Source: an uncultured Collinsella sp. | Lineage (GTDB): Bacteria; Actinomycetota; Coriobacteriia; Coriobacteriales; Coriobacteriaceae | Assembly (NCBI GenBank): GCA_902470915.1 | Contig: CABRIB010000002.1 | Coordinates: 1 to 45,113, forward strand | Direction: 5' to 3' | Length of the DNA: 45,113 nt | Shown here: positions 43,639-45,113 of the stretch, one piece after another | Layout: every line of letters starts with the position of its first letter | Numbering within the stretch: position 1 is the first letter of the stretch | Program-made: the position numbers and the translations under genes | The notes under the pieces: model-generated | Databases searched by the model: none | The model's input: only the letters and a program-made list of their open reading frames with translations | What the model was told of the DNA's origin: nothing

Positions 43639-44901
43639 GTGCAAAACACGAAGCAAAAGGCGAGCACCAAGCAAAAGCTGACCATTGCGGCTATCTTTGG
43701 CGCCATGGGCCCCGGTCTTCTGGCGGCGCTTTCGGGCAATGACGCCGGCGGCATCGCCACGTATTCCAGCGCTGGCGCCAGCTATGGCTATAAGATGCTC
43801 TGGATGCTTCCCGTCATGACCGTGCTGCTTATCGTGACGCAGGAGACCGCGGCGCGCTGCGGATGCGTCACGGGTAAGGGCCTGGCGTCGCTCATTCGCG
43901 AGCGCTTTGGCGTGCGCAAGAGCGTGCTGGCCATGGCGGCGCTGTTGATCGCCAACACGGCGGTGACCATCTCGGAGTTCGCGGGTATCGCGAGTGGCCT
44001 TGCTCTGTTTGGCGTTCCGGCGAGCATCTCGGTGCCGCTCGTGGCGCTGCTGGTGTGGATGCTTACCATGTCGGGCAGTTTCCAGCGCATCGAGAAGATT
44101 TTGCTGCTGGTAAGCTGCGTGTTCGTGACCTACATCGTCGCTGCGTTTATGGCCGGCCCCAACTGGGGCGAGGTCGCGGTCGACTTGGTCGTCCCCAATA
44201 TTCAGAACGATCCCAGCTACGTGTCGCTCGTGGTCGCAACGATCGGTACCACCATCGCACCGTGGATGATCTTCTTGGCTCAGAACAACGTGGTCGATAA
44301 GAATGCGGGCGAGGACGACATCGTGCTGCAGCGTATTGATACCGTGAGCGGTTCGATCGCTGCTGATATCATTGCGGGCTTTATTATCATCACGACCGGT
44401 ACGGTGCTGTTCCCGGCGGGTATTCAGATTAGCGATGCCGCCGATGCCGCCCGCGCGCTGGAGCCCATCGCGGGCCAGTGGTCCACGGTGCTGTTTGCCT
44501 CGGGCCTGGTCGCGGCGAGCTTCTTGGCTGCCTGCGTGCTGCCGGGCGTTACGTCGAGTGCCATCTGCGAGGCTTTTGGTTGGGAGCGCGGCGCCGATCG
44601 CAGCTGGGACGAGGCTCCGGTTTACCGCGGCATCATTACGGCCATCATCGGCATTTCTGCCGTGTTGGTGCTCATGCCTGGCGTCGATTTGTTCCAGATT
44701 ATGATGACCTCGCAGGTCATCAACGGCGTGCTGCTGCCCGTAGTCCTGGTATTTCAGGTGGTTATCGCGGCGGATCGCCACATTATGGGCGCCAACCGCA
44801 ACGGCCGCGTATGGAACGTGCTCACTTGGGCGACTATCGGCGTGATTACGGTGCTGACGGTCGTCATGTTTGTGCTGCAAGCGATGGGCTACGGCGCGTA
44901 G
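43639..44901 (+). CDS. NRAMP-related magnesium transporter
   Basis: This 420-residue protein has about 11 membrane helices and belongs to the SLC11/NRAMP superfamily. In helix 1 the DPGN motif of Mn2+/Fe2+ transporters is replaced by GNDAGGIATYSSAG. In helix 6 the metal-binding Met of the MPH motif is replaced by Ala (GTTIAPWMIFLAQNN). Loss of that Met is the hallmark of the NRMT/NrmA branch known to carry Mg2+, one member of which was studied from the related Eggerthella. The GTG at 43639 follows 8 bases after the MgtE-like stop, so the two are co-transcribed. A terminator follows. Confidence 0.88.
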   Translation: MQNTKQKASTKQKLTIAAIFGAMGPGLLAALSGNDAGGIATYSSAGASYGYKMLWMLPVMTVLLIVTQETAARCGCVTGKGLASLIRERFGVRKSVLAMAALLIANTAVTISEFAGIASGLALFGVPASISVPLVALLVWMLTMSGSFQRIEKILLLVSCVFVTYIVAAFMAGPNWGEVAVDLVVPNIQNDPSYVSLVVATIGTTIAPWMIFLAQNNVVDKNAGEDDIVLQRIDTVSGSIAADIIAGFIIITTGTVLFPAGIQISDAADAARALEPIAGQWSTVLFASGLVAASFLAACVLPGVTSSAICEAFGWERGADRSWDEAPVYRGIITAIIGISAVLVLMPGVDLFQIMMTSQVINGVLLPVVLVFQVVIAADRHIMGANRNGRVWNVLTWATIGVITVLTVVMFVLQAMGYGA

Positions 44902-44919
44902 CGCCCACTTTTGCTTCCG

Positions 44920-44954
44920 AACAGGCCGCAGCGATGGGCTGCGGCCTGTTTTTT
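44920..44954 (+). terminator. Rho-independent terminator of the Mg2+ operon
   Basis: A perfect 12-bp stem AACAGGCCGCAG/CTGCGGCCTGTT (44920-44931, 44939-44950) followed by a T-run to 44954. Confidence 0.93.
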
Positions 44955-45066
44955 GTCTGCTATAGGGCGTTAGTTATATGGCGGTGGGCAAAAATGCCAA
45001 ATATGAGTACTGTTGCTAAGTGAATAGCATTTACATCCAAAAAGATAATGAACATAACCTATAGTA
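44955..45066. other. AT-rich terminal stretch, no gene
   Basis: The last genomic bases are AT-rich (ATAATGAACATAACCTATAG) and hold no convincing gene. They may be the promoter region of a gene cut off by the contig end. Confidence 0.4.
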
Positions 45067-45113
45067 CTGTCTCTTATACACATCTCCGAGCCCACGAGAC
45101 GGACTCCTATCTC
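45067..45113 (+). other. Illumina Nextera adapter (sequencing contamination)
   Basis: CTGTCTCTTATACACATCT (45067-45085) is the Tn5 mosaic end read outward. It is followed by CCGAGCCCACGAGAC (the Nextera read-2 adapter), the 8-base index GGACTCCT (N705) and ATCTC, the start of the P7 flow-cell sequence. These 47 bases are not genomic. Confidence 0.99.

Overview
The window reads as about 45 kb of high-GC chromosome from an anaerobic gut actinomycete of the class Coriobacteriia, most like Collinsella. This rests on gene content and style (Ech-type [NiFe] hydrogenase, an NRAMP-related Mg2+ transporter, an LPTTG-anchored isopeptide-domain adhesin, Ala/Glu/Pro-rich protein tails) and is an inference. 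The last 47 bases (45067-45113) are Illumina Nextera adapter, so the window ends at an untrimmed contig end.

Layout. 1-4443: dispersed repeats, then exodeoxyribonuclease III (minus), divergent to a sirtuin, a folP-folK fusion and a degenerate biotin-ligase-like gene. 4444-6460: twin 43-bp palindromes, coaX (minus), an initiator tRNA-Met with its terminator, then a striking array of twelve 15-bp elements every 40 bp in alternating orientation. 6461-9333: an FMN/Fe-S/FAD old-yellow-enzyme-type oxidoreductase and a small helix-turn-helix protein. 9510-15151: a compact energy-converting hydrogenase operon in which the EchA-like antiporter and EchB-like membrane subunits are one polypeptide, followed by EchC, EchD, EchE (both NiFe CxxC motifs intact) and EchF. 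No maturation genes are in the window. 15856-22461: a 2201-residue cell-wall-anchored adhesin (signal peptide, VWA domain, about eleven isopeptide-type repeats, LPTTG anchor) flanked on both sides by the same three families of palindromic repeats.

23056-28352: a two-component system (minus) divergent from an ABC-2 exporter of one ATPase and two permeases, a common sensor/efflux arrangement. 28630-32674: a second ABC system (MacB/FtsX-type ATPase and large permease) with a methyltransferase, bracketed by two clusters of REP-like GGGGACAG repeats. 33020-39932: a DUF362 ferredoxin-like protein, a long inverted repeat, a membrane-anchored alpha/beta hydrolase, a hemolysin III family protein, a CNNM/CorC-type transporter, a gene resembling the N-terminal domain of cyanophycin synthetase, a YtxH protein and a PRC-barrel-like protein. 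40005-41411: a polysaccharide-deacetylase-fold protein that has lost its metal-binding histidines. 41412-44901: a structured RNA leader, an MgtE-like CBS protein with an unusual membrane domain, and an NRAMP-related protein with sequence hallmarks of the Mg2+-transporting branch; together they look like a magnesium uptake operon.

The strongest candidates for something undescribed are the 40-bp alternating array at 5862-6318, the composite palindromic repeats around the adhesin gene, and the Mg2+ operon with its leader.
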